Assembly: GCA_027943335.1 (NCBI GenBank)
Contig: BSBK01006023.1
Span: forward strand, 310,001-374,000
DNA from: Chamaecyparis obtusa
Lineage: Eukaryota; Streptophyta; Pinopsida; Cupressales; Cupressaceae
DNA: 64,000 nucleotides
Direction of reading: 5' to 3'
A model generated the notes under the pieces. It saw nothing but the letters and a program-made list of their open reading frames with translations, did no database searches and was not told the origin of the DNA. Shown here piece by piece: positions 1 through 12,190 of the stretch (position 1 is the stretch's first letter; each line of letters opens with the position of its first letter). The translations under genes and the position numbers were made by a program.

Positions 1-1937
1 AGACCTTCTGCTGAAACTATAAATCCCAAATACACTAACTCTTTCTTCACAAAACTGCACTTCTTCAAATTAATCAACAATTTCTCTTCTCTCAGCTTCT
101 CAAATACCATACGAATATGCATCATATGCTCCTCCAATGTCTTACTAAAGATCAAAATATCATCTAGGTAAACAATGACAAACTTACCCAGAAATTCTTT
201 CAGAACCTCGTTCATGAGCCGCATGAAAGTGCTCGGTGCATTGGTTAGCCCAAAAGGCATGACTAACCACTCATACAGTCCTTCCTTTGTCTTGAAGGCA
301 GTCTTCCATTCATCTCCTTCTCTGATCCGAATCTGATGATATCCACTCTTCAGATCTATCTTGGAGAAATACACAGCTCCACTCAAACAGTCCATAATAT
401 CATCCATTCGTGGCAATGGAAACCTGTACTTGATTGTGATCTTGTTTATTGCCCTAGAATCCGTACACATCCTCCATTCTCCATTCTTCTTTGGTGCCAA
501 TACCGCTGGTACAGCACAGGGACTCAGACTCTCACGGATCAATCCTTTCTGTAACAACTCATGTACTTGTCTGTTCAACTCCTCACTTTCTGTAGGTGTC
601 ATTCTGTGTGCTGCCTTGTTTGGAAAACTCGCTCCTGGGATCAAGTCCATCTGATGACTGATCTTCCTGACTGGTGGTAATCCATCAGGCACGTTATCGG
701 ATACAATATCCTGAAACTCATTCAACAAATCTGCAACCTCTACAGGAACATCTTCTACTTCCTCTTTACCATCTTTTGGAATTAAAGAAAAACATACATG
801 CTCATGCCTCATACCATCTAGGAATTTCCTTCCATCAACAAATGTTATTCTTGCATTACCACATACCTTTTCTTCGGTCTCCTTCAATGGCTTTAGCTTA
901 TGTCGCACTCCATCCTTTGTCAGGGAATAGGTATTCGCACGACCATCGTGTACAGCACATCTATCAAACTGCCATGGTCTACCCAATAACATATGACATG
1001 CATCCATAGAGATGATATCACATAGTACCTCATCTTGGTACCCGCCGATCTTGAACTTCACTAGGCATTGTTCATTGACCATGACCATGTGGTCATCCTG
1101 TACCCAGGCAATCCGATATGGATGTGGGTGTTTCTGTCTCTTGAGCTTCAACTTTGTCACCATCTCTTCTGACACCAAATTGTTAGTGCTTCCACTATCA
1201 ATGATCACATCACAACATTTACCTTCACACTTGCACCTGGTGCGAAACAGGCTCCTCCTTTGCTCAGGTTCATTCTCACCACTCAACAGGACTTTTCTAT
1301 TAATCAACGTTTCTCCTCTTTCAGCATCTTCAGAATTTGATGATCTGGCATCTTCATCTACAAGTGCAACTCTGGCCTGGCCTTCATTTCTCCTGTCTGT
1401 TCTGCCTTGGCACTGAGGACATTCAAATGCCCTATGACCTTCTTCTCCACAGTGAAAACATGTTCCACGAAAGCCACCTCTTCCAGATCCTTGTCCTCTT
1501 CCTCTTCCTCTCTGATCTCTATTATTCTGATCCTGGAAGCGATTGGAATTATTTCCTTGCTGATTCTGACTGCTACTGGCCTCATCTTTCTTTTTCGGAT
1601 CTTCATTTTGGCCACCATATGATCGTCCACCAGATCGTCCACCGTGACCTCTTTCGTTTTGTCTGCTCTCAAACTTCTTGTTCAGCTTTTCCTCTACTTT
1701 TAGGGCAAACTGGTATGCATCTTCAATACTATTCATTCGAACCAGATTCAGCTCCTCCTGAATGCTTGGCCTGAACCCATTTAGGTACCGGGAAACTTTC
1801 TCCTTATCAGCTTCTGCATGGCCTGTTCTGATGAGAAGTCGATAGAACTCCTCTGTATACTCCTGAACAGATCTTCCTGCTTGCTTCAAACTCTGCATTT
1901 TCTTCAGTAGGTCAAGCTCATAATCAACAGGAATGAA
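1..1937 (-). CDS. Gag C-terminus, protease and reverse transcriptase (partial)
   Basis: A single open frame of about 645 codons runs from just after a TGA at 1938 off the left edge. It begins with gag C-terminal sequence and has a canonical CX2CX4HX4C zinc knuckle (CFHCGEEGHRAFEC) at about 1420-1462. The aspartic protease active site follows as IDSGSTNN near 1185-1210. Reverse transcriptase comes next, with a KIDLKSGYH block near 340-365, MPFGLTNAP near 250-280 and the catalytic YLDD near 150-175. I saw no stop in the parts translated by hand. Gag would form the particle, protease would process it and RT would copy the RNA. The true start is the gag ATG upstream, cut off here by stops, so this is the open remainder of a gag-pol polyprotein. 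Confidence 0.85.
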
Positions 1938-2489
1938 CTGTCACTTCAATTTATCCACCATCCGATCCCATCTCATGATTTTCTCCTTTCCCCTTCTATT
2001 TCGCTCCAACTGAATCTCTTACCACCATATCTTCGCATGACCTTTTAGTCTAGCCTTCGCAAATTTGACCCTATCAGGATCCTCAACATCTTCATACTCA
2101 AAATATTCTTCACATTCATTGATCCAGTCGATCAATTCTTCTGGGTTAAGATTTCCAGAAAATGTAGGAACCTCAATCTTAGGTCTTTTCCCAATCTTGG
2201 AAATCGCCCTAAAAAGTCTTTCTTCCTCCTGGTTCACAATTTCAACTTCTCCTTCTTAATATTCTTCTTCGGCTTCATCCTCGCTTTCATCTCTGACATT
2301 AAGATTCATTCCTCTGCGAATCTCTTCTTGCAATGCTCGCACTTGTCTCTGCAGCTCTCTAACCTCAGGTGTCACAACACCAGCTCTTCCGCCACGTTCC
2401 CTTCGTGGAGGCATTTTCGCGATGCGCGCTGAAACCCTAGCCACGGTCCTCATGCAAACTGCCTCACAGTCGGCGATCTGTTTACACAC
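1938..2489 (-). pseudogene. Ty3/gypsy gag N-terminal part with three stops
   Basis: Starts near 2489, just downstream of the primer binding site. An arginine- and glutamate-rich leader is followed by the Retrotrans_gag core, including VPTFSGNLNPEELIDWINE and the terminal LKGHAKIWW. In-frame stops occur after EEEY (TAA, near 2256), after KIWW (TAA, near 2019) and before QFIPVDYE (TGA, 1938). All sit where a single C-to-T change (CAA or CGA to a stop) would explain them, and the frame is otherwise continuous into the zinc knuckle and pol. This is a particle protein disabled by point mutations, not by indels. Confidence 0.8.
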
Positions 2490-2501
2490 TCAAGAACTCC
2501 T

Positions 2502-2513
2502 GCTCTGATACCA
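2502..2513 (-). other. Primer binding site, initiator-Met tRNA type
   Basis: The minus strand reads TGGTATCAGAGC, the classic plant retrotransposon PBS complementary to the 3' end of initiator methionine tRNA. It lies five bases inside the end of the LTR and just upstream of the gag start, which fixes the element's orientation. Confidence 0.9.
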
Positions 2514-2518
2514 CTTGA

Positions 2519-3050
2519 TGAAGGGTGCTCCTCTTAATACCACAAACACATAACAGACATAGAGAAACAACAACAATAATATGCAAGAACAAAAAATTGG
2601 CTTCTTATTATCTCCACAAATGTGGAATTACAAACTTTCAGAATTACAATATGCAAAGCCACATGGGCATTCCCTTACAATCTTCTGTAGGACAAAGCCT
2701 TGAATCAATACCCAGATCTACTACCCAGAACTATTCTGAACTGCCTAAGACAATAATACAGCCTTCCTTATATAGGCAATTTTCCACCGCCTGGGAAGGT
2801 TCCAGAATTTTAGCCAATAAGGCCGACCAAACTTAGAATTTTTTTTATTTTACATTTCATTACATCATATTCGGCTCAAAATAAATTTTGAAACCCGAAC
2901 AGAAATTTTGAAGAAAAATCATTTTCCGCCATTTCAGGTGACCCAACTTCCGAAGACCATAAGTCATCACCAGTTGACCCGATTGACTATTGTAACCCCA
3001 TTTCGAAAAGGGCACGAGGAGCTCTACAACGCCTGAATCAAGAAAGCTTC
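2519..3050 (-). repeat. 5' LTR of Ty3/gypsy element 1
   Basis: On the minus strand the LTR ends in ...CCCTTCA next to the PBS. A TATA-like box at 2766-2776 would direct transcription toward gag. A CA at about 3050 is one plausible outer end; it could extend further, because no partner LTR is in the window. Confidence 0.6.
2766..2776 (-). promoter_or_regulatory. TATA-like box of the 5' LTR
   Basis: The minus strand reads CCTATATAAGG, about 250 bp before the LTR/PBS junction and pointing toward gag. This is the expected position for the U3 promoter of the element. Confidence 0.5.
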
Positions 3051-3445
3051 ATTCAGCCCAAAATTTGACCTCATCCGGGGCCTCTAAAGCCTTCAAAACT
3101 GAGTTTGAAGTTTCTGTACCCTGCTGCCAATACCGAAAATCTTCAATATCTTCCAATATACACTTGATCTGGCAATGAAACTTTACTGGTAGACTTATAT
3201 GACCAAAATGAACCTCCAAGAAAGAAATAAGATCATTCTGAGCACATACGAAAATTACCAAAAAATAGTAACTTTCCATAAATAGCAGCTCTGCACAAAA
3301 AAACCCTTATTGAATATAAAAATAGAAATATTTTTGGGTGATGCAAGATTGCTCTTACACCCAGGATGCTCCTGCATCAATGATATTGACTTTATTATGT
3401 TGCATTCATCTATGATGAAGAATAGAGATGAAAGACACAAAGCAG
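3051..3445. other. Unassigned stretch between two LTR-type sequences
   Basis: No gene or motif recognised. It may be the outer part of the neighbouring LTR. Short open frames here have no recognisable domains. Confidence 0.4.
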
Positions 3446-4591
3446 TGTTGTCGGTAAATGAAGCATTCCAGTATACATCGATGGAGTGTAGTGTATACCA
3501 AGTGTAGTTTTAACCGATCTTGTGTTCATCGACACCTTTTTTTGTTAACCGAGCAGAATAAAAAGGAATTAAATGATTAGTTTAGCTGAAAAATTGATGA
3601 GCTAGAAAGTGTATGAAATCTAGGTAACATATAAGGTTTGTTATGAAGATTGATGGCTAACATAATTCAAGGAAGATCTAATGGAGCAGAGTGAAATGTG
3701 TTACTAACACATCAGCTGAAGAGGGTTAAAGTGGCAAAATCAATGAATGAGATTAAGTGGCAAAATTTGATGGACAAAAAGAAAATGATTTACTTGTCTA
3801 TATAAGAGACATTGGTTTCATTGTTGAAACTATGCCGGAGGAAGAAGATACTACAGAATTATCGCGTGAACAATTTTTCATGCATTTTGATCATACTGGT
3901 TAGTGAGAACCGAACTACAGAACAATTACCAAGCTACAGAGAGTAATTACCGATGGATAGTAATTTGATATAGTGTTGAATCTGAAGTGATATATTGATC
4001 AGAAAGATTTGTATGAGTTGGATATTGATCTGTAAATTGTAATTGAAGTTGTATCAAGGAAGGTCATCTACTGTTACATATTTAACCATTGTACATAGTC
4101 AAATCTCTTAACCGAGTGGACTAATAAAGTCTTTTTATGTTTCATTCATAGAGTGAACATTGTTATCCTATCAACCCCAGAGTGACTGCTGGTTGGACGA
4201 TAACTGCTAGTCTAAAATCCTCTAACAAGGTCACACCTAACAGTGTATTTGTAACCTTTAATAGGGTTGGGAGTTCACCGACCTCGCTTCAGAAGAGTGA
4301 ACAATTTTGGGTTGCCTGTCCCAGGTGGTTTTTCCCTTCACAGGGTTTCCACGTTAAATCTCTTGTATTATATATTGATTGTGATATTTGTTTGTTATCA
4401 TACTTTGCATATTACATGTTAGATTTGATTGGTAACTACTATAAGTTTTAGACTGATAATCGGTAAAAGCATAGACAGTGAAAGTATTTTATGTTTACCG
4501 AGTAGCAAAAGTTGAAGAATTTATTTTGGATTATACATTTTGTTTTGGGACACTAGATAACTGATTCACCCCCCTTTCATTTATTCTAACA
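3446..4591 (+). repeat. Copia LTR relic (solo or fragment), plus orientation
   Basis: The reverse complement of the Copia B LTR aligns here in order. Shared blocks are the aaatgaag / gtgtataccaag stretch near 3455-3510, TCTTAACCGAGTGG near 4107, the paired GTCACACCTAACAGTGT-type segment near 4230, and the end block with CCCCCC, stopping at TCTAACA. It therefore belongs to the same Copia lineage but points the other way. No PBS follows 4591 and no clear TSD was found (flanks AGCAG and CCCTC differ). Confidence 0.65.
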
Positions 4592-5183
4592 CCCTCCATG
4601 TCTGTAATCATTTCCAATTGATTTAATTTCTTCACTCTCAGGCAATGATTTGATTCTATTTAGTGAAAAAACCTCCGTGAATGCTTCTTAGAAATTGCAT
4701 AATAAAAACATTTCATTAAACTATAGAGAAGACTATGTAAATTATTTAAATCTTCCTTTCACATTTATCTCTGCACTTTTTTCTCTTTTTACCTAGAAGC
4801 CACCATATTTTGACACTTGTCATCTCTCTTGTCCTATAACCTGCCTTGGAAAAAAAAGAATAGATTTGGCATTTGTCACATTTTGGCTCATTGTAACAAA
4901 TCCTACAAAAACCCTTAATCATTTTAAAAAATAGAAGCAACAACAAATTCATCAAGTTTAAAATGTGGCCATTGATCTATCTCTTTCCGGGCACATTGGA
5001 CAGTCCTTATAGATCAACAACAGTCAATTGAGCCACATCATCATTTCCCTTTGGTGACCAATTAGAAATGAACACCTCAACATACCTAGCAGCTCGACCC
5101 ACTTTGACCTTGGAAAGCACCTTAACTCTAAGTTATTAGGAGATTACGTGGCTGAAGGCTTCACACAGTCGCACAATATTTAT
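4592..5183. other. AT-rich spacer, nothing recognised
   Basis: No coding, RNA or repeat feature that I can support. A short minus-strand reading frame at 4746-4955 has no recognisable domain. Confidence 0.4.
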
Positions 5184-6540
5184 CTTAACCATGGTTTGAT
5201 TAGGTGATTGGGTGACAAAGGCATTCACATGATTGCTGAGTCTTTTCATTAACTGTGGTTTCATTAAGTGATCAAGCACCAGCTGTTGATCTCTCCATCA
5301 TCCTACAGTCTTCGCTGATTTTCCAAATATTTAACTTAACTCATCCTTTTCCTAGTGATCAAGCGACTGAAGGAATCACATGATCGCCGAACCCTTTTCT
5401 TAACCTAGATTTAATCTGGAGATCATGTAAACAAAGCATTCATGAGATCACATAATCTTTCCCTAACCTAAGGTTTCATCTAGAGAATGCGTGACCACCA
5501 CCCAATATCATCTGCATCAATGATTCATACTGAATCTTGAAACCTTCATCTTAACTCAACCTCTATCTAGCAATCCAAGGACCAAAAGCATTCTCTGAAT
5601 CTCAAGGAAAACAAAATAACCATGGTTACCTCTCAAGAATAAGTGACTGAAGACTTCTCTTAATCTCGTAACCCTTTACTTAACTCAATAACCATCTGGA
5701 AATCTAGCAACTGAAAGCTCCTTCAAACTTGAGAACTTTAACTTGACCAAAGTCTTTATTCCGAGAATTAGCGACAATTGCATTCTTTTATTCTCTGGAT
5801 GATTTTGCTAACCCTGGTTATGTCACAAGATTCAACGAGCACCTTAATCTCCTATTCGATAGATAAAATCCTTAACCTCAGTTCTATCTTGAGATTACAT
5901 GCTGACCATTGATCTTCATTAATATCCATGGCTATCACTAAATAAAAAGTCTCTAAGTTCCAACTTCATTAGATTAAGCAAACATTGTGTTCACTAAATC
6001 ATTGAATGTGTTGTCTTGACTAGTCATCCGATATCTAGAGAATACGCAATTGAAGAAAACCTTACCCTTTGATAAACCTTGTCACTGAATCGCTAGATGA
6101 TCCACACTTAACTGCTAAGTCTTGAAGATCAAGCAAACACTTCATTCACTTGATTACTGAATGTCTTCTTAGTAACTGCCAAGACTTGGAGATTACAAGA
6201 TAACTGCCTTGTTGAATCATTGAATCTATCACTAACAACATAGTCATGTCTGAGATATCACAACAACCATTGATCAAGAATTACATCAATGGTCCATGCT
6301 TGAGCATTGAATGTCTTAGAACTTAACTATTTAATCAAGAAAATAAGAGAAGAGCCCTAGGCTGGGTCTCTTAATGTTTGAAGAAAATCACCAAGGATCA
6401 TCATGAGACTTGGAGACTACAAAGTTGCTGAATCTCTAGATAGGAACATTAACTGTCAATCTATAACTGGAGATCACACGACTAAAGAGAACAAGATAGA
6501 GATCCAAACACAGTCACTTGTTTGCTGAATGAAAAGTGAC
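5184..6540. repeat. Degenerate tandem array, period about 60-90 bp
   Basis: A loose unit recurs: a TTAACC..GGTTT..ATCT block, then GAGAT.A..TGAC..AA, then ATTCA..., then a GATTGCTGAATCTT-like block. Unit starts are visible near 5184, 5251, 5332, 5400, 5463, 5552, 5618, 5679, 5740, 5809 and 5872, with fainter copies to about 6540. Copies differ strongly in sequence and length. No long frame spans it, so it is an old satellite-like array or an expanded LTR/UTR segment. Confidence 0.65.
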
Positions 6541-6929
6541 TTAACAAATATATCCCACGATTCAGGGAACACTAGGAAATAAAAAAGACCATGTGCAAAC
6601 ATGAAAACTTAAGTGGCTTAAAAATGGTAATGAAGAAATAGAATAAGGGTAGGGTTTTGGACTTAGAAAAAATTCTTAAAACCCTTGGACATGGATAAAC
6701 CCTATTTCTTAGACCTTTAAACAACCATATCTCTTTTTTTTTCATTTAAGCACATGTGATCTTGATTGAAGCTTGTACACACCTTAAGCTATCCTTGATC
6801 CAGTTTGCAAGCCACAAAACATCAGAAATTTTCTTTGCTGGTAAAAAATGTGTTGCAATAGGACATGGAAACTTTCTTAGGGTTTTGTAGGAATAGACCA
6901 TTTTTAACAAAATTTTGTAATGAAAGGAA
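6541..6929. other. Spacer at the broken 3' side of Copia A
   Basis: No gene recognised. Copia protein similarity stops at about 6940, so this flank or deletion product replaces the missing RNase H and 3' LTR of Copia A. Confidence 0.4.
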
Positions 6930-8398
6930 AATGGGCTAACACAATCATCACTCTTTGTCAACTTGCAACCAATAACCATAGGAGTACTAAATGGTTTTTA
7001 ATCATCCATGCCAAATTTCTTTAACAACTCTTTCACATACTTAGATTGTGATATGAAAATCCCTTTTTTAGATGGAGTAATTTTTAAACCAAGAAATAAT
7101 TTTATCTCACCTATCATGGACATATCAAATTATTTTTACATCTCATCAGAAAAATCCCTTCTCAACTTGTCACCACCACAAAAAGTGATATCATCCACAA
7201 GTACTTCAATAATCAAGATATTATCATGATCAATTTTGAAATATAAATTACTATCAAGAGTACCTTTATTGAAACCAAGTCTCAACAAATATTTGTCTAA
7301 CCTTTCATACCAAGCTCTTGGTGTTTTTTTCAATCCATACAATGATTTCTTTAATCAACAAACCATGTCACCTTGCTCAGTTAAAGGAAAACCATCAGGT
7401 TTCTCATCATAGGCTTCCTCTTCTAGTCTCCATTCAAGAATGAAAAATTAATATCCATCTGATATACCTTGAAATATTTGTAAGTATCATATGCAAGAAA
7501 TATCCTAACAACTTCAATTCTAGCAACAAGAGCAAAGGTATCATTAAAGTCAATACTTTCCATCTATGAATATCCTTTGCAAACAAGTCTATCTTTATTC
7601 CTTACTACTTTACCATGTTCATTTAATTTGTTTCTTAACACTCATTTAGTTCCAATCACATTCTTATCCTTAGGTCTGGGAACTAGAATCCATGTTTTGT
7701 TCTTTTCAATCTATTCTAAACTCTTCTTCCATTGTCTTAACCCACCTTTCATCTTTGCATTCTTTATCAATATCCTTAGGCTCAACTTTAGAAATGAAAC
7801 AAATTTCATCTCTATTTCTAAAAAGTCTTTGTCTAGTCAAAACACCTTGATTCCTATCACCAATAATCTAATTTTATGAATGATTTATCCTTACATACCT
7901 TAGAGTCTTCAAATTTTATTTTGTACTAGACTCCTGTGTTTCCACTTCTTCCTTATTTGCAAATTCCTCATCCTAATCTATCAATCCATTCTAATTCTAA
8001 TTAAGATTCTATGCTTGCACAATCTTATTCCCTTCTTCATCATCTGATTCATTATTGCAAGATCTCACCCATTTCTAACAACTTTCATCCTCTTTCACAT
8101 TAGAGATCTCAAACATATTTTTCAACCTATTGATATAACACTTGTATGATTTTCTCTTTGTAGAATAACCAAGAAAGATACCCTCATCACATCTAGGATC
8201 AAATTTACCTAAGTCTTCATCGCTCTTGATATAACATTTTCTTCCAAAAATTCTAAATTAATTCACTAGAAGGGCATGACCATACCAAAAATTCATAAAA
8301 TGTATAAATTGTAGTTCTTTCTTCTTCTCTCTAGTAGATCTACGGTATATTTCCTTCCATCATCATAATCCTTACAGTGTCAAGGATAGATTTTTTTA
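6930..8398 (-). pseudogene. Copia A: integrase end, linker and reverse transcriptase
   Basis: Reading down from 8398: integrase core end (KSILDTVRIMMMEGN), the post-integrase GRKCYIKSDEDLGKFDP / EGIFLGYS block near 8200, then RVT_2 reverse transcriptase. RT motifs are FLAYDTYKYFKVYQMDI near 7450-7490, MYGLKKTPRAWYERLDKYL near 7285-7342, and LVDDITF near 7180-7200 in place of the usual YVDD. Homology ends after GCKLTKSDD at about 6940. Many stops and frameshifts break it. It is the downstream half of the element whose upstream half lies at 16295-18230. Confidence 0.85.
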
Positions 8399-8403
8399 AT
8401 TAG
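8399..8403. other. Target-site duplication of Copia B, left copy (ATTAG)
   Basis: ATTAG is found here and at 16290-16294, bracketing Copia B. Removing one copy plus the element rejoins the Copia A integrase reading. Confidence 0.85.
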
Positions 8404-9941
8404 ATAACTGAGGGGGGGGGAGGGGGGGGGTTGGGGTGAATTAGTTAAGTCCAGTTATTCTATAGTCCCAAACACTCTCTGATGTATAAAAAAAATCTTT
8501 CAAACAATTTATACAACTCGGTTCAACTTTGTCTGTGACTTTCTATTCATTAATCGAACATCAGTAAATTAACTAGTGTATATACCGATCAAACCAGTAA
8601 TTATAATATGTAAAGAAAAATAACAAATCATCACATCCATAAACATATAACACTTTTATTTTTAACTTGGAAACCCTATTAGGGGAAAAACTACTCGGGA
8701 CCGGTACCCGAAATAATTTCACTCTTCTTAAGTGAGCTCGGTAAAGAGCCAACCCTATTAAAGGTTAAAAAACACACTGTAAGGTGTGACCTTATTAGAG
8801 GATTTATCACTAATAGTTCTCTTAAACCAAACATTCACTATGGGGTCAACATGAAAATAATCAACATTCATTGAATGTCATAATGAAATATAATGACCAT
8901 TAAGTCCCACTCGGTTAAGAGATTTATCTATAGAAATGGTTAGAATGCAATAGTAAATGATCTGATTCAAATACAACTTCCTTTTCTAGATTTTTAGATC
9001 TATGCTAAGCTCAAAATGCCTCTGGCCATCATAATCATTTCAACTTCCTTGTATCCTCCAACTCTATTCTTCTCAGTTAATTCCTTTATCTAATGCTCGA
9101 TGTTATCTATAGATTTTCTCAGTTCTGTCTTTAACCTATCTGACTAGCTTCTCATGAATGCAATCTTCTCACATGCATTCCATAATTAATTATGAATCTC
9201 TTGTCTCCTTTTATAGACATGATAAACCATTTTCTTCTCATCCATATATTTTTCCCCTTAATCTTCATCATTAATTTTTCCACTTCAACGTTACTTGAAA
9301 CTTGTGTCTGTAACACATTTCATTCTAGATCATCTGATCATCATTGAATTTTATTAGCCATTTGAGCTCATAACAAACTTTATCTTTAACCTCAAAATCA
9401 TCCATATTTGTCCAACTCATCATCTTTAGTCAACAATCAGTTGTTCCATTTATTTATTTCACTTTGTCAATATTGTGATATGTTGGTGACTTCTAACTCA
9501 ATTAACATTGTACTTGGTATACACTACACTTGCTAGGTGTACACTATTTCAACTCAGTGTATACCAAGTTCTTCATTTATCGACCACACAAACTTATGCA
9601 TTCTTGATCACCAATTCATAACAGAATTATGTAATACAATCAAATCAATAACATAATGTCATAGACTCATCAATAGGTTACCTAATAAATACTATATCCA
9701 TATATTTCTCATACATCTCATCTTCACGTTAATATGTCATTCCTTAACCAATATATCCTTCTTTAGATGTTTGTAACTATCATGATAAGTACAATCAAAA
9801 CTAGTTGACATCAATGAAAATATAATAATTGATTTAATGTGTCACATATACCTTTGTAGCTTTGTGATCATCAATCTCTCCCTTTGAAGTATCCAATCAT
9901 TTTTCAATCTCTTCCTTAAGATATTCAATCAGTTGTAGTCA
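8404..9941 (-). repeat. 3' LTR of Copia B
   Basis: Aligns along its length to 14751-16289. On the minus strand it begins TGACTACAAC right after the PPT and ends near the ATTAG duplication. A G-tract at 8412-8436 sits close to the terminus. Confidence 0.9.
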
Positions 9942-9957
9942 ACCAATCTCTCCCTTT
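9942..9957 (-). other. Polypurine tract of Copia B
   Basis: The minus strand reads CAAAGGGAGAGATTGGT directly before the LTR start TGACTAC, the expected priming site for plus-strand synthesis. Similar TCTCTCCCTTT motifs (plus strand) recur near 9889, 10175 and 10250. Confidence 0.7.
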
Positions 9958-10463
9958 GACATTGATGGCAACACAATATGAAATATGCCATAGAATACTA
10001 AACATCTGTCTACAACTTTGTATGTGTTGTGACTTGGTAAGCTCTCCTTAACTTATGCATTTAATATGTTTAATAACTATACAACATTAGTGTCTCTCCC
10101 TGTATGTAATATCTCTTTCATTTTCTCTTCCTTACTTCATGCAATCATCTCTTTTATCTGAATATTCCATTGATTCTCTCTCCCTTTAGATATTTCCAAA
10201 ATATTTCATCCAATCTATCTCCCTTATCTAAATATTTCATTGATTCATTCTCTCCCTTTGAAAAAAATTTAAAAAAGAAAATAATCACCTCTTTAATAGC
10301 CAAATCAATATCTATGTTGTTCAGTTCAGATTCTTGTACCTTGCATGTACTAATATGAAATTTCAGCTTGTATTTCATCTTTCACAACCTTAGGAAACCC
10401 AAAGTGTGAACATCATGCATCAACATCATTAGATATTCTGATAAAGTACAGGTTGATGTAACC
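9958..10463 (-). other. Non-coding segment between RNase H and 3' LTR of Copia B
   Basis: Holds repeated purine-rich (minus-strand) motifs related to the PPT and no recognisable domain. SIRE-type Copia elements are known to carry PPT-like repeats here; whether this element belongs to that lineage is inference. Confidence 0.45.
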
Positions 10464-10860
10464 TCATATCACCTTAGTGACTATAGACATGGGATGGACC
10501 CCTAGTCTACTTCTCAAGTATTCAAATGTGTCCTTCGGTAAATGTTTAGTAAATATATCAGCAAGTTGTTCTTGTGACTTCACATATTCAAATCTCACTT
10601 GATTTTCTTGAACTTGTTCCCTCAAGTAGTAATACTTAATAGATATGTGCTTTGTCTTTACATGCATCACTAGATTCTTTGAAATATTAATTGCACTTGT
10701 GTTATCACAATACATTATCACTGGATCAGTGATCTCCTCATTCATACCTTCCAGTAGTTACTTTATCCATACAATATTTGAACAATTAGCACCAGCAACA
10801 ACATATTCTACTTCTGTAGTGGACTGAGAAATGAATCCTCATTTCTTACTTATCCAAGTT
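10464..10860 (-). pseudogene. Copia B RNase H
   Basis: C-terminal Copia RNase H. The clear block is MYCDNTSAINISKN, then KTKHISIKYYYLREQV and QLADIFTKHLPKDTFEYLRSRLG, all in one open stretch at 10464-10745. The upstream part, to about 10860, is broken by stops. The enzyme would remove template RNA during reverse transcription. It ends with a natural-looking stop about 520 bp before the LTR. Confidence 0.85.
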
Positions 10861-12190
10861 ACCATTCTTTCTCCTAAAAGGAATGCTCCACCAGTAGTGC
10901 TTTTTCTATCATCAATGTTTCCAACCCAATCAGCATCAGTTTAAACTTTAAGTTCAAAATTGCCTTCTTTCTTGTACCCAAAACTATAATTTTTCAGTGT
11001 TCTTCAATTATCTCAAAATTATTTTTATAGCAGTCAAGTGTGATGCTTTAGGATTAGCAGATAATCTAGCTACAATTCCAATCACATGTGCAATATATGG
11101 TCTAGTATGCACAACATACATCAATTTTCCAATCATTTATCTATACAAGGTTTGATTTACCTTGGTTGACTTATGATCCTTTGTTAGCTTGCATCTGGTC
11201 ACCAAAGGTGTACCAACTAGTTTTTAGTCTTCCATACTGAATGTCTTCAAGACTTCTTTGATATATTTGGATTGAGTGATGCATATGCCTTCCTTCTGTT
11301 GAAGTATTTTCAATCCTAGAATTTTTTTATCTCATCAAACATTGACATTTCAAATTCTTTCCTCATTTCATTAGTAAAAGATTTCTATAAGTTATCATGA
11401 CCTCCAAATATGATATCATCAACCAATATTTCAACAATAAGAATCTTATCATCAGTTTCACATTTCAAATGCAAATTACTATTGTCACTTGTTCTAACAA
11501 ATCCAATTCTTATGAGATAAGAACGTAGTCTTTCATACCATGCTCTCGGTGCTTGTTTCAGTCCATATAATGCCTTATGAAAATTACATACCATATTCCT
11601 TTGATTAGGATCAACAAAACCTCGAGCTTGTTCAATGTATACATCTTTCTCGAGTATTCCATTCAGAAATGTAGATTTAACATCCATCTGATAAACTTTA
11701 AATCCTTTATAAGAACCATATGCTAGTAGTATTCTTACTCCTTTAAGTCTAGCAATGGGTGAAAATTTTTCTCCATAGTCAATTCCTTCTTCTTGTGCAT
11801 AACCTGTGCATATTAGTCTTTCTTCTTTCCTTGTTACATCTCCATTTTCATTCAATTTGTTAAAAATATCCATTTGGTTCCAATCACATTTTTGTCTTTC
11901 ATTATTGGTACCTATGTACATGTTTTTTTTTTTTTCTATATTTTCTCAATCTCTTCACTCATAGCCTTAATCCATTCATCATTTTCCAATGCATCTCTAA
12001 AAGTTTTAAGCTCAAATTCACAAACTAAACATGTGTTGTTTCTTAACTTACTTCGAGTCATCATTCCTACTATTTTATCTCCAATTATCTGATCTTGTGG
12101 ATGGTGTCTTCTAACATATTTTGTAAGTACGTTCAGATCTTTGATCTTCAATGTATTCTCCACTTGGTGCATGATCATCATTTTCATCAG
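10861..12190 (-). pseudogene. Copia B reverse transcriptase (RVT_2)
   Basis: Reads from the pre-RT block FRDALENDEWIKAMSEEIEKI (11936-12187) through AQEEGIDYGEKFSPIARLKGVR, VYQMDVKSTFLNG, KALYGLKQAPRAWYERL and LVDDIIFGG (11385-11921). It then fades through a stop-rich tail ending in VTRCKLTKDHK-like sequence near 11200. The first catalytic Asp (QMDVK) and the Asp pair (VDD) are present; the usual Tyr before VDD is Leu. Frameshifts separate the blocks. Confidence 0.85.

Larger units (their letters stand above)
1..3050 (-). mobile_element. Ty3/gypsy retrotransposon 1, 5' portion
   Basis: Minus-strand Ty3/gypsy element that enters from the left edge. Reading down from about 3050 the order is LTR, initiator-Met-type PBS, gag, CCHC zinc knuckle, protease and reverse transcriptase through the YLDD box; RNase H, integrase and the 3' LTR lie outside the window. 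The pol frame is open while gag carries three stops, so decay is recent or patchy. A chromovirus is possible, but no chromodomain is visible here. The right boundary is approximate because the second LTR is not available for comparison. Confidence 0.85.

Noticed and set aside
361..654. Plus-strand frames at 336-1774
   Set aside because: They are opposite-strand shadows of the gypsy pol frame, which has protease and RT motifs.
3049..3440. Small minus-strand genes at 3049-3279 and 3255-3440
   Set aside because: No domain, overlapping frames, in a likely LTR flank.
3441..4596. Complete solo LTR with TSD
   Set aside because: Flanks AGCAG and CCCTC do not match, so only an LTR relic can be claimed.
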